Below are positions 19,158 through 28,800 of a stretch of DNA of 64,000 nt, piece after piece. Source of the stretch: Prevotella melaninogenica (GTDB taxonomy: Bacteria; Bacteroidota; Bacteroidia; Bacteroidales; Bacteroidaceae); NCBI RefSeq assembly GCF_018127965.1, contig NZ_CP072349.1, positions 1,554,001 to 1,618,000 of the forward strand, written 5' to 3'. Each line of letters starts with the position of its first letter. The stretch's first letter is position 1. Below the pieces are notes generated by a model, which was given only the letters and a program-made list of their open reading frames with translations, did not search any database and was not told where the DNA came from. A program made the translations under genes and the position numbers.

Positions 19158-19942
19158 TCATTCATTCTCTTTAATTTTATTCATAGCTGGTTTATATGGG
19201 AACTCTACGCCTATACTTTTTAGTCGCGCAACAAGTTTTTTAAAGTCTGGATTATCGTAATCTCCGTTACCATAGTTTATAAAAACTTGTACCCAATATG
19301 CTACATTTATTTGTCCTTCAAAAACGCCGACTCCTCCTGTCTTCATCGGGTCAGCACCTTTGTCCCATAACCATATAGTACGAAAGCCCATTGTCTTGCA
19401 AGGGCTTGGTCTATTATTACGGTTTCTTTCGAACTGTTAAATTGGTTGATATCTGCGCCATGTTCTAATAAGTATTCTATTTTTTGTTTATCTTTATATA
19501 ACGCTGCCGAAAATATAGGAAGTTGCGCTTGCGTATCATTGGGATTAGCCCCATATTTGATTAATAGCTTAACAAAATTTATATTATAATCTTTATAACA
19601 GACTGTTTCGAGAGGGAGGATACGTACTGTTTCTTCTGGTTTTACTTCCCAGAATACTGATACAAAATTGGGGTCTGCTCCATTTTCTAAAAGAAACTTT
19701 GTCATGTCATAGTTATGTTCCCATACGGCATAAAGCAGATAAGACATACCATGTTTACCCATAGAATTTACGTTCCATCCTTTGTGCATCATATCAAGGA
19801 TTTTGTCCTTGTCGCAATCATGAATGGCTTGGATAATGGGATATTCTTTCTCACTAAAAAAACGCTTGTAAGGTGCTTCATTGTTAAACATACTGCATGA
19901 AGTTAAAATGAGTGATGATAGTAATGCTATAATATACTTCAT
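19158..19942 (-). pseudogene. ankyrin-repeat lipoprotein, copy 2, frameshifted
   Basis: This copy is nearly the same as copy 1 over the first 220 codons (MKYIIALLSSLILTSC start at 19942), then breaks. At 19373-19376 the coding strand has TATATGG where copies 1 and 3 have TATGG, a two-base insertion (TA duplication). The upstream frame ends with GYGTKVLTR, and the remaining 70 or so codons (WLWDKGADPMKTGGVGVFEG to the stop at 19158) continue in another frame. The truncated product would keep the signal peptide and most repeats but lose the C-terminal cap. The insertion could also be reversible slippage. Confidence 0.75.
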
Positions 19943-19949
19943 TGCCTTA

Positions 19950-20732
19950 TCATTCATTATCTTTCCTATTAATCATAGCTGGTTTATATGGGAACTCTAC
20001 ACCTATACTTTTTAGTCGCGCGACAAGCTTTTTAAAGTCTGGATTATCGTAATCGCCTATACCGCTATCTATAAAATCTTGCACCCAAAAGGCAACATTT
20101 ACTTCTCCCTCGAAAACGCCAACTCCTCCTGTCTTCATCGGGTCCGCACCTTTGTCCCATAGCCATAGTACGAAAGCCCATTGAGCAGTGACCGCCTGAT
20201 TTGTAATTACAGTTTCCTTGACACTGTCAAACTGATTTATGTCTGCACCATGCTCTAATAAGAAATCTATTTTTTTCTTATCTTCATATAATGCAGCCGC
20301 AAATAAAGGAAGCTGTGCTCGTGTATCATTAGGATTAGCCCCATGTTCGAGCAATAATTTCATATAATTCATTCCATATTTATCGTAGCATGTTCTTTCA
20401 AGAGGGAGCATACAAACAGTTTCTTCTGGTGTTTCATCCCAGAATACTGACACAAAATTAGGGTCTGCCCCATTCTCTAAAAGAAACTTTGTCATGTCAT
20501 AGTTATGTTCCCATACGGCATAAAGCAGATAAGACATACCATGTTTACCCATAGAATTTACGTTCCATCCTTTGTGCATCATATCAAGGATTTTGTCCTT
20601 GTCGCAATCATGAATGGCTTGGATGATAGGATATTCTTTCTCACTAAAAAAACGCTTGTAAGGTGCTTCGCTGTTAAACATACTGCATGAGGTTAAAATG
20701 AGTGATGACAATAATGCTATAATTTTTTTCAT
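19950..20732 (-). CDS. ankyrin-repeat lipoprotein, copy 3 (putative cognate immunity)
   Basis: 260 residues with the same signal peptide (LTSC lipobox) and N-terminal ankyrin repeats as copies 1 and 2, starting 17 nt after the lipase effector stop. The middle differs markedly: LERTCYDKYGMNYMKLLLEHG replaces LETVCYKDYNINFVKLLIKYG, and DFLLEHGADINQFDSVKETVIT replaces EYLLEHGADINQFNSSKETVII. Being directly behind the effector and distinct in the repeat surface, it is the best candidate for the cognate immunity protein. Confidence 0.78.
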   Translation of the reverse strand: MKKIIALLSSLILTSCSMFNSEAPYKRFFSEKEYPIIQAIHDCDKDKILDMMHKGWNVNSMGKHGMSYLLYAVWEHNYDMTKFLLENGADPNFVSVFWDETPEETVCMLPLERTCYDKYGMNYMKLLLEHGANPNDTRAQLPLFAAALYEDKKKIDFLLEHGADINQFDSVKETVITNQAVTAQWAFVLWLWDKGADPMKTGGVGVFEGEVNVAFWVQDFIDSGIGDYDNPDFKKLVARLKSIGVEFPYKPAMINRKDNE

Positions 20733-20749
20733 TGTTATGGATTGTTTCT

Positions 20750-22171
20750 TTAAAGAATGTTGGCAATAATTGGTCTTCCTAACTCTGCCTCCTCAGCTTG
20801 TATTGCTTTGAAGAGTAAAGGGAGGTCGTGTCCTTTAGTAAAATCAAAGCTGTCCAGCGTATTTAACATTATTCTTTCGCCTGCAGCCTTTGGCATTAGA
20901 GATAGGTTGTTACTTGCCATATTTAGGAAATCTTGATTTGAATAATAGGTATGAACCTTTGAAGTATCAGGATTCTTTACGCCATACATTTTATAAGTAT
21001 TCGGATGAACGCCCGCAGGGCAGAAAGCGTAAGTCTTGCTACCAGTGGCAGCACCTGCAGCTGTTGCTAAACCACCACCAAGGGAATGACCAGCAATAGT
21101 CATCTGTTTACCTTGTCTTTCTGATCCTTTTTTTACTTTTTTAGCTAATTCTATAGACTTTTTATATTGTTCACTTCCCATACCTAATCCCTGCTTCATG
21201 TTATCGTCGGTCCATTCTTTGCTCCAGTCATGTATTAAATCATTTTCAGGGTGGTCAGGGTCACTGTAGGTACCACGATAAACAAGTACATAATCCCCAT
21301 TCTTGTCTTTATAGATATCTGCTTTAAAGCCTGTGGAAGGATCCTTTAAATCTGAATCTTTAATATTCATCTTTCCCATTTCCTCTGCATTCAACTTCTC
21401 ATACCCCTCAAGTTTTTCATCCTTATTCTTAAGCATAGCTTGTTGCTCAGGGCTTAGCCCATCCATAGCCTCGTCCATTTTATAATCATTAGCTTTCTCT
21501 TTTGTCATTCGATTATAAGCAAAGTAACTTAAGACTAACATTTTAGCGGCTTCAGAAAAGTCAGGTTTTATGATAGTTATAAGTCCTCCTTGTATGCAAT
21601 TCAACATAGCTCCTTCAAGTAAGGCTTTCTGACCACTGATTTTCACGGATGAATGTACTCTTGTCCAAGTAGACATCTTTGTGTATGAAGCACAGATATG
21701 TGGCAATATCACATTTTGAATCATCTTTGACATTTTTCCATGCAAGAAAGAGTACATTCCCACTGCACCAAGCATAGCACCCGAATTGCTCCCTATTTGG
21801 GCACCAAAAATTGTTGCACCTGCGATAGTGCCTACTTTCTTAAAGAACCCCATATCTTTGGATGCATCTTTTCCTGCTCGAAAACCTCTTAATGCACCGA
21901 CAACAAACCCAGCTAAAGCTCCACCTATTGAACCAAGCAAACATAGATTTGGAATAAGGACAGGCGAATTCAATAATACAACTGCTAACGCACTAATGTA
22001 AGCTGGCGTCTTATAGCATCCATAACATTCGCCCATTCTGTCATTCTCCGTAGCGAGCAGTTTCCTATTATTACGTTTGACACTTTTCTGGCTTGTTACT
22101 TTAATCAAAGCCTGATGTGCACCAAGTGTACAAACAGTGATATCTTTATCTTGTATATATTGCAAACTCAT
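20750..22171 (-). CDS. PAAR-like domain fused to class 3 lipase: putative T6SS antibacterial effector
   Basis: 473 residues. Residues 8-58 resemble PAAR-like (DUF4280) spike tips (TVCTLGAHQALIKVTSQKS, then GECYGCYKTPAYISA, with Cys14, Cys49 and Cys52). Residues 58-140 hold Gly/Ala-rich hydrophobic segments that may insert into or cross a membrane. The C-terminal part is a class 3 lipase: VLVYRGTYS (298-303), TIAGHSLGGGL with nucleophile Ser363, candidate Asp414 (SNQDFL) and candidate His448 (GHDLPL). There is no signal peptide, as expected for a T6SS cargo. It overlaps the upstream 260-aa gene by 4 nt and is followed by ankyrin lipoproteins. Predicted role: a VgrG-tip phospholipase that damages target-cell membranes. 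Domains are clear; target and activity are inferred. Confidence 0.8.
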   Translation of the reverse strand: MSLQYIQDKDITVCTLGAHQALIKVTSQKSVKRNNRKLLATENDRMGECYGCYKTPAYISALAVVLLNSPVLIPNLCLLGSIGGALAGFVVGALRGFRAGKDASKDMGFFKKVGTIAGATIFGAQIGSNSGAMLGAVGMYSFLHGKMSKMIQNVILPHICASYTKMSTWTRVHSSVKISGQKALLEGAMLNCIQGGLITIIKPDFSEAAKMLVLSYFAYNRMTKEKANDYKMDEAMDGLSPEQQAMLKNKDEKLEGYEKLNAEEMGKMNIKDSDLKDPSTGFKADIYKDKNGDYVLVYRGTYSDPDHPENDLIHDWSKEWTDDNMKQGLGMGSEQYKKSIELAKKVKKGSERQGKQMTIAGHSLGGGLATAAGAATGSKTYAFCPAGVHPNTYKMYGVKNPDTSKVHTYYSNQDFLNMASNNLSLMPKAAGERIMLNTLDSFDFTKGHDLPLLFKAIQAEEAELGRPIIANIL

Positions 22172-22950
22172 GAACCTGTTCTTTCTATTTTAAATTCTAT
22201 CTGAGTAATATATGAGTAACCCTCACTTACTTGCTCATGTATTATTGTTTGTGCAGTGTCGAAGAAATCCAATTGTTTGTTTGAACATAGATATTTAGTC
22301 TCTATATGGTATTGGTAGTCAAATACAGCATGGTTAGTTAAGGGAAGAATCTCTCTCTTATATTGCTCTTCTATAGTATCTATGTCGTTTATTAGACCTT
22401 CGCCTTGTTGTGTCAACTCCAAAACGCCATTAGCTAAAGTCTCTTTACCGATTCTTTTTACTTTTGTACTTACCTTATGAGTACTAAACAGAGAAGAAGC
22501 AGGGCTAATAGTAAATGATTTTCCCCCACCAAACCATGACCATAATGTATAATAAAGTAAAGAGTCTTTCATTTCGTTCTCGAAAGAATCATAGCCTTCT
22601 TTCGATAAAGCCAAGAAATTCTTTATAGAATCGTCAGAACCAAATGTCTTTTCTACTTCATCCTTACTTTTTTCCCATGCTTCTCCTATTTCTTTTTTAT
22701 TGCAAATTATAATCTTATCATCATTGTCAAAGTCAAACAAAACCTTATAAGCAGGTTTGTTTATAATGGTGAGCAGTTTAAAGATTTCAGCATTCTCTTC
22801 TTGCTTCGGTGCGTCCAAAACCTCTATGAGTATATGTCGTTCAATTGGAAACAACACAGCCCATTTCTGAGTAACAGAATTTTCTACAATAATGCTACCA
22901 TTCATTAGGAGTTTGGTCGTCTGTGTGATATGATATATTTTCTGCATCAT
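22168..22950 (-). CDS. unknown protein between VgrG and lipase; possible T6SS adaptor/chaperone
   Basis: 260 residues, no family recognised. No signal peptide or membrane helix is seen. The sequence alternates beta-like N-terminal strands (SIIVENSVTQKWAVLFPI) with an acidic helical middle and a beta-rich end (YSYITQIEFKIERTGS). The stop overlaps the lipase start by 4 nt, and VgrG ends 18 nt upstream. Dedicated adaptors that load effectors on VgrG or PAAR often sit exactly here, and that is my inference. The sequence itself does not prove it, and an accessory toxin or second immunity factor is possible. Confidence 0.6.
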   Translation of the reverse strand: MMQKIYHITQTTKLLMNGSIIVENSVTQKWAVLFPIERHILIEVLDAPKQEENAEIFKLLTIINKPAYKVLFDFDNDDKIIICNKKEIGEAWEKSKDEVEKTFGSDDSIKNFLALSKEGYDSFENEMKDSLLYYTLWSWFGGGKSFTISPASSLFSTHKVSTKVKRIGKETLANGVLELTQQGEGLINDIDTIEEQYKREILPLTNHAVFDYQYHIETKYLCSNKQLDFFDTAQTIIHEQVSEGYSYITQIEFKIERTGS

Positions 22951-22967
22951 TCATCAAATTAATATTA

Positions 22968-24809
22968 TTAATTAATTTTGACATCATTATAGCCAGTGAT
23001 TTTAACATCTCTGTTACTGTTGACATTCACATCTTTGTTACTATTGATGTTCACATTTTCAACATTGTTAATAGTAACATCTGTGTTAACGATAACTCCC
23101 GTATCTTCACCATTCGTATTAGCTATTTGTGTTACATCAGAAGCTATAACCTTTATGACAGGGGAGATAATATCAATTTCACCATCTGTCAGTTGAATAT
23201 AGGTATTATCATTGATTGCGATGCGAACCTTGGTATGTCCAGATAAATCTATATTACCATCCTTATCCATTCGTAGAACACTGGCGTCTTGACCAACAGT
23301 TGTGGTTGCAGATGCTTTGGTGGCTAAAGTTTGATTTCCTGCACCATCAAAATTCATTTTTACGCCGCCCTTGTCGTGCAATGTGACACTACCTGCAGAA
23401 TCATCAAGTTTCAAGGAGCTACCGCTTCGTGTGGTGAGACTCTTGCATTTGTTGCCTTGACCACCGCCACCACCAGTTGTTCCATTAAACAGGCTACCCA
23501 TGACGTATGGTCTTGCAGGGTCTCCATGGCGGAAGCCGAGGAGGACTTGATCGCCTACCTCTGGGATAAACACAAATCCGCGGTTGCTCTTTACATCACT
23601 ACTACTACCACCATCAGGTGTCATCACACGCACCCAGCCTGTCTGCATACCATCTGTCTGCCAGTTCATACGTACACGCACACGACCCTTACCCTCTGGA
23701 TCAGCATTACTAAGCACCGTTGCCATCTGTGTCTCAGCTAATGGCATACGCACCTTTGGACTTGGCAGCGCCTTTATCGTTGCAGGGATAGCCTTGAAGC
23801 GGTTTTTATAATAGCTGCCTTGGCCCACCTCATGCGTAATCTCAATGATGATAAAGTTACCCAAACTCTCTTTTGATATGTTTCCTACACGCTCTAAGAA
23901 TGAACTGTAGAGACTTACGACAGAACCGACACGTAGGGTTGGTACCTGACTCTCAGCTGTGATGTAATGTGTCTCGGCAGTCTCAGCTGCCTGCTTACGC
24001 CCCATGTAATTAATAAGTTCTGACTCATCGCTGATACGTGGCAGTGCATGCTGTCGTGCGGGTTTTGAGAACATTCCAAGTGATGCACGGAAAGCATCGC
24101 CCGAAAGTTTGTCATGACCATAGGCCAAGTCGGGTGTCATACGCTGCATCTCACGGTCAGCACTGGAGTGATAAGAGAACACCTGCTCAGAGCGTGCGAG
24201 GGTCTGTAAACCAATATCAAGCGAAGACAGCGTCGTTCCATATTCCAATATTATAGGGTCAGCCAATTTCCTTGGTTTACCAAAGATGAGCTTTGTTCCA
24301 TCGAAATACATCCATTCTTGATACTGATGTGCAAGACGACGGATAAAGTCGAAGTCCGATTCTTCATATTGGCAAATATAGTCTTTGTTTTCCTTGTATG
24401 CAGGATTTAACTCCAACTGCACCTTAGCTTGTTCGCATAGTTTCTTAACCACATTTCCAATGGTTGTATCATTCCATGAGAAGCAGCTGTGTGCCGTTTC
24501 CATTCTGTAAGTAGCAGAATAACCTGAAACGATGATACATCCAAAGTCACTTCCTTCTCTGTGTAACTGTACATTTGTCACCACACCAACGAAGATAGGA
24601 GTGTTAGCCGCTTTGACCACGATACTTTCTCCGAGCCAGTCCTTGCTGCTATTGATATTATGTACATATCTATTGCTACCCGTTTCCAATTCAACAGACA
24701 TTTGGAAACGGTGATGTTTACCTATATTTTGTTCGATTTGTAGAGAAATAAAAGAAGAAAGAGACTTCTTTCCTACGCTGATAGTAATGGGGTTGAAAGG
24801 AATTGACAT
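22968..24809 (-). CDS. vgrG: T6SS spike protein VgrG (TssI)
   Basis: 613 residues. The N-terminal gp27-like part (1-350) includes SDFDFIRRLAHQYQEWMYFDG. A gp5-type OB fold follows (about 365-445, ATVLSNADPEGKGRVRVRMNW and GDQVLLGFRHGDPARPYVMGS), then a C-terminal repetitive beta-helix ending in short V-N-I-N-S-N type repeats (NVNSNRDVKI). VgrG trimers form the spike that punctures target cells and carries PAAR proteins at the tip. The downstream gene supplies a PAAR-like tip. It is the second gene after hcp, with a terminator-like hairpin between. Confidence 0.92.
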   Translation of the reverse strand: MSIPFNPITISVGKKSLSSFISLQIEQNIGKHHRFQMSVELETGSNRYVHNINSSKDWLGESIVVKAANTPIFVGVVTNVQLHREGSDFGCIIVSGYSATYRMETAHSCFSWNDTTIGNVVKKLCEQAKVQLELNPAYKENKDYICQYEESDFDFIRRLAHQYQEWMYFDGTKLIFGKPRKLADPIILEYGTTLSSLDIGLQTLARSEQVFSYHSSADREMQRMTPDLAYGHDKLSGDAFRASLGMFSKPARQHALPRISDESELINYMGRKQAAETAETHYITAESQVPTLRVGSVVSLYSSFLERVGNISKESLGNFIIIEITHEVGQGSYYKNRFKAIPATIKALPSPKVRMPLAETQMATVLSNADPEGKGRVRVRMNWQTDGMQTGWVRVMTPDGGSSSDVKSNRGFVFIPEVGDQVLLGFRHGDPARPYVMGSLFNGTTGGGGGQGNKCKSLTTRSGSSLKLDDSAGSVTLHDKGGVKMNFDGAGNQTLATKASATTTVGQDASVLRMDKDGNIDLSGHTKVRIAINDNTYIQLTDGEIDIISPVIKVIASDVTQIANTNGEDTGVIVNTDVTINNVENVNINSNKDVNVNSNRDVKITGYNDVKIN

Positions 24810-24836
24810 GGGTTGTTTGTTTTGAATTAAATAAAA

Positions 24837-24854
24837 TCTAATAATCGTATTAGA
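24837..24854. promoter_or_regulatory. perfect hairpin just upstream of vgrG
   Basis: TCTAATA-ATCG-TATTAGA, a perfect 7-bp stem with a 4-nt loop, 28 nt before the vgrG start. A second inverted repeat (ATCCTA...TAGGAT, about 24914-24934) lies further upstream. No consensus -7 box for vgrG was found, so these may be RNA leader elements or operators. Confidence 0.4.
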
Positions 24855-24966
24855 ATGATATATCCTTTTTATAGATTTATAGATAGGTAGTAAATGATTA
24901 TTTACTTTTGCGATCCTAATATTTTAATAGGATTGTTTATAGAAACCTTTACTTGCAAAAAGCAAA

Positions 24967-25005
24967 AAGGACTATGCCGAGCATAGCCTGCCCTGCATAG
25001 TCCTT
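24967..25005 (-). terminator. terminator/attenuator between hcp and vgrG
   Basis: The minus strand forms AAGGACTATGC/GCATAGTCCTT (11 bp, perfect) followed by TTTTTGC, 13 nt after the hcp stop. It should end most hcp transcripts and let a minority continue into vgrG. That fits a need for many more Hcp rings than VgrG trimers. Confidence 0.8.
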
Positions 25006-25018
25006 CTGTTCTTTAAGC

Positions 25019-25417
25019 TTATGTGCGAGGCCAACGGTTGTCAAGCTCTGCATTACCCACGGTGATATTCTCAGCAGAGAAAGTCATAGCGATAGTCATA
25101 GGAGCCTCGTTGTTAACGTCGAGTGTCTCCTTGTAGTGAACGATGTAAGCATTCTTGAAAGAGATCTCCTTCATCTTAGCATCCTCTTCGCTCTTCTTGT
25201 AAACGATTTTACCCTCAACAGGCTTGAACTGGCTGTTAAGCATAGCCTCGATAGTAGAAGTGTCATCAGTTGACTCGATAGTTACACTGATACGACCGCC
25301 AGAGATGCTTGATGCAGGCTGACCCTTCTTGTCAGTTGTACGGCTGAACTCGTAGTTAGAGTAGAGTACGTCATACTCCTTACCACCCAATTCCAAAGTT
25401 GCTCTAAATGAACTCAT
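25019..25417 (-). CDS. tssD: T6SS tube protein Hcp (TssD, Bacteroidetes type)
   Basis: 132 residues starting MSSFRATLELGGKEYDVLYSN, with FSRTTDKKGQPASSISGGRI and the C-terminal PMTIAMTFSAENITVGN. This is the Bacteroidetes TssD/Hcp pattern, whose hexameric rings stack into the inner tube. It is the first gene of the island, with its own promoter and a leader of about 180 nt. None of the sheath, baseplate or ClpV genes are in the window. Confidence 0.92.
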   Translation of the reverse strand: MSSFRATLELGGKEYDVLYSNYEFSRTTDKKGQPASSISGGRISVTIESTDDTSTIEAMLNSQFKPVEGKIVYKKSEEDAKMKEISFKNAYIVHYKETLDVNNEAPMTIAMTFSAENITVGNAELDNRWPRT

Positions 25418-25598
25418 AATTGAAAAGTTTTAAGTTGTTAGAAAAAAATGATAAACGAGGCACCCTTATCATCTCCTACTTGTAGGAAAATAAAAAAGAG
25501 AAAACCTCAACAACTTCTTGAAGTCCCCTCTGTACGGCTGTTAAACAGTCTTGCTCTTGGAGAAAGAGGAAGATTTGCAATCTGTTGCTTTACGCTGT

Positions 25599-25630
25599 CA
25601 AAAGTAGAAAGATATTTTTATAAAAGCAAA
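25599..25630 (-). promoter_or_regulatory. promoter of the hcp-vgrG-effector island
   Basis: The minus strand reads -33 TTTG (25627-25630), a 20-nt spacer and -7 TACTTTTG (25599-25606), a full consensus match. The leader to hcp is about 175 nt, long for this genome, and has no reading frame I trust. Confidence 0.8.
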
Positions 25631-25824
25631 AGAAAAACATAAAATAACGCTACTTTAACATTTGATAAACTAAATCAAAATACTATTATAATTTTTAAGA
25701 ATAAGAGAGTTAACTATGTTAGAATCTTCATCATTTAGAGATTTGGGATTAATGAATAAATTTGTCCTTTACACCATCACCTTTCGTTCTAATAATGAAC
25801 TTAGACAGTCAGAGCAATATACAA
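25607..25824. other. gap between rpoC terminator and hcp promoter
   Basis: About 220 nt, AT-rich. A plus-strand frame starts at 25716 but runs antisense into rpoC and has no family resemblance. I see nothing supportable here besides the promoter and terminator at its ends. Confidence 0.4.
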
Positions 25825-25859
25825 AAAAGGGACTTGCAAAGTTATTGCAAATCCCTTTT
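25825..25859 (-). terminator. terminator of rpoC
   Basis: The minus strand AAAAGGGA-TTTGCAA pairs with TTTGCAAG-TCCCTTTT around a short loop, running into a T tract (TTTTTT). It lies 24 nt after the rpoC stop and marks the boundary between the housekeeping operon and the T6SS island. Confidence 0.8.
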
Positions 25860-25883
25860 AATCTTATTTATGAGAGGTTAGGA

Positions 25884-28800
25884 TTACTCCTGTGTAGCCT
25901 CTGCCTCTTGCTTAGCAAAGTCAAGAACATTCTTCTTGTTAGCCTCCATACGCTCGTGTTCTTCTTGCGAACCAACAACGAGTTTCTGCCACTGACGAAG
26001 ACCAGTACCGGCAGGAATGAGGTGACCACAGATAACATTCTCCTTCATACCCTCAAGGTTATCACTCTTACCACGGAGAGCAGCCTCGTTGAGCACCTTA
26101 GTTGTCTCCTGGAAAGAAGCAGCACTCATGAAGCTCTTCGTACCGAGGGCAGCACGTGTGATACCCTGAAGAATCTGGGTAGCAGTTGCCTGAACGGCAT
26201 CACGCACCTGAACGAGTTTGAGGTCACGACGCTTAAGGCTTGAGTTCTCATCACGTAACTTACGTACAGAGAGAATCTGACCCTTATAGCAGTTCTCAGA
26301 ATCACCTGGATCGGTAACAACCTTCTTGCCCCAGATACGATCATTCTCCTCAGCAAAGTCGAGTTTGTCAACAAGTTCTTGCTCGAGGAATGTAGTATCT
26401 CCAGGATCGTCGATACGTACCTTGCGCATCATCTGACGAACGATAATCTCAAAGTGCTTATCATTAATCTTCACACCCTGCAAACGATATACGTCCTGAA
26501 CCTCATTAACAATATACTCTTGAACAGCTGTTGGACCCATGATAGACAAGATATCAGCAGGTGTGATGATACCATCAGACAATGGAGTACCAGCACGAAC
26601 AGCATCATGCTCTTGCACAAGAATCTGCTTAGACAGACTAACAAGATACTTACGCTGTTCACCTGTCTTAGAAGTCACGATAATCTCACGGTTACCACGC
26701 TTGACCTTACCCATAGTAATCTCACCATCAATTTCAGATACGACAGCAGGGTTAGATGGGTTACGAGCCTCAAAGAGCTCAGTAACACGTGGAAGACCAC
26801 CAGTAATATCACCAGCACCACCGACAGAACGTGGAATCTTAACGAGTGTCATACCCGTCTTAATCTCAGCACCATCAAGAAGTACCTGCTCCAAGTGACC
26901 ACCTACAGGGAGGTTATATGTACCAAGGATATCAGATGCCGCATAAAGACCATCAGCACCCTTCTTAGCACCAACTTTGACAATATCAACAGTAGGGAGT
27001 TTTGTCTTATCACGTGAATCGATAATGATACGCTCTGTAAGACCTGTAGCATCATCGGTTTCTGCCTTATAAGTAACGCCCTCTATAACGTCATGTAGGC
27101 GGAGAACACCTGCATATTCACTAACAATAACAGCATTGAATGGGTCCCACTTACAAATCATATCACCCTTCTTGACAGTATCCCCTGACTTAAAGTAAAG
27201 AGAACTACCATAAGGAACATTATCTGTAAGGAGTACAATACCAGTGTTAGGATCTACAAAGCGAATTTCAGCCAAACGGCTAACAACCATCTCACACTCC
27301 TTGTCATTCTCATCAACGAATGGTACGGTACGAAGTTCCTCAAACTCAATCTTTGCATCACTCTTAGCTGTAATAGTTGCATTAGCCGCAGCATTACCAG
27401 CCACACCACCAGCGTGGAACGTACGAAGAGTAAGCTGTGTACCAGGTTCACCAATAGCTTGTGCAGCAATGACACCAACAGCCTCTCCCATCTGTACCAT
27501 ACGTGCAGAAGCGAGGTTACGTCCGTAACACTTCTTACATACACCCTTCTTGCTCTCACAAGTAAGTACAGAACGGATTTCTACCATCTCAATTGGTGAA
27601 TCTTCAATAGCCTGTGCCTTTGCCTCTGTAATCTCCTCACCTGCAGCAACAATAATATCACCAGTTGTAGGATTGATAACATCATGAACAGACACACGAC
27701 CCAAGATACGCTCATAGAGGCTTGCAATTGTCTCATCACCATTCTTCAAGGCACGACACTCAAGACCACGGAGTGAACCACAATCCTCCTCATTGATGAT
27801 AACATCATGAGAAACGTCAACAAGACGACGTGTCAAGTATCCTGCATCGGCAGTCTTCATAGCCGTATCGGCAAGACCCTTACGAGCACCGTGAGAAGCA
27901 ATAAAGTACTCCAACACAGACATACCCTCCTTAAAGTTAGAGATAATTGGGTTCTCAATAATCTGAGCACCTTCAGCACCTGCCTTCTGTGGCTTAGCCA
28001 TAAGACCACGCATACCAGCAAGCTGTGCAATCTGGTCAGCAGAACCACGGGCACCAGAGTCAAGCATCATATATACAGCATTGAAACCCTGGTCAGCCTC
28101 TGTCATGTGCTTCATAACGGCCTGCTTAAGGTTATTGTTTACGTGTGTCCACGCATCAATTACCTGATTGTAACGCTCCTTGTCAGTGATGAAACCCATT
28201 TCATAGTTAGCCTTCACCTGGTCTACCTCACTCTGACCCTTACCTACGATATCAGTTTTCTCATCAGGAACAATGATATCATCGAGGTTAAAGGAAAGAC
28301 CTGCAACATATGCCATACGGTAACCAAGGTTCTTGATACCATCAAGGAACTCACAAGCACGAGCCATACCAACTGCCTTAATAACGTCAGCGATAAGACC
28401 ACGAAGTGATTTCTTAGAGATAATACCATTGAAGAATCCAATCTCAGTTGGGATAATCTGATTAACAATTACACGACCAACTGATGTCTCAACCATACGC
28501 TTCTGGAGTTTACCATCAACGAGGTCATCAACGATTACCTTTACCTGTGAGTGGAGGTCACACTTCTTCTCATTGTAAGCGATAATAGCTTCCTCTGAGC
28601 CGTAGAATGTAAGACCTTCTCCCTTAGCACCTGGACGAATCTTTGTAATATAGTAGAGACCAAGCACCATATCCTGTGAAGGAACGGTGATAGGTGCACC
28701 ATTAGCTGGATTAAGGATGTTATGGCTCTGAAGCATCAATACCTGTGTCTCCAACACAGCCTCATTACTCAATGGGAGGTGAACAGCCATCTGGTCACCA

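Noticed and set aside
25716..26243. 175-codon plus-strand frame overlapping the rpoC end
   Set aside because: Mostly antisense to conserved rpoC; only the first 55 codons are intergenic and they look like no protein family.
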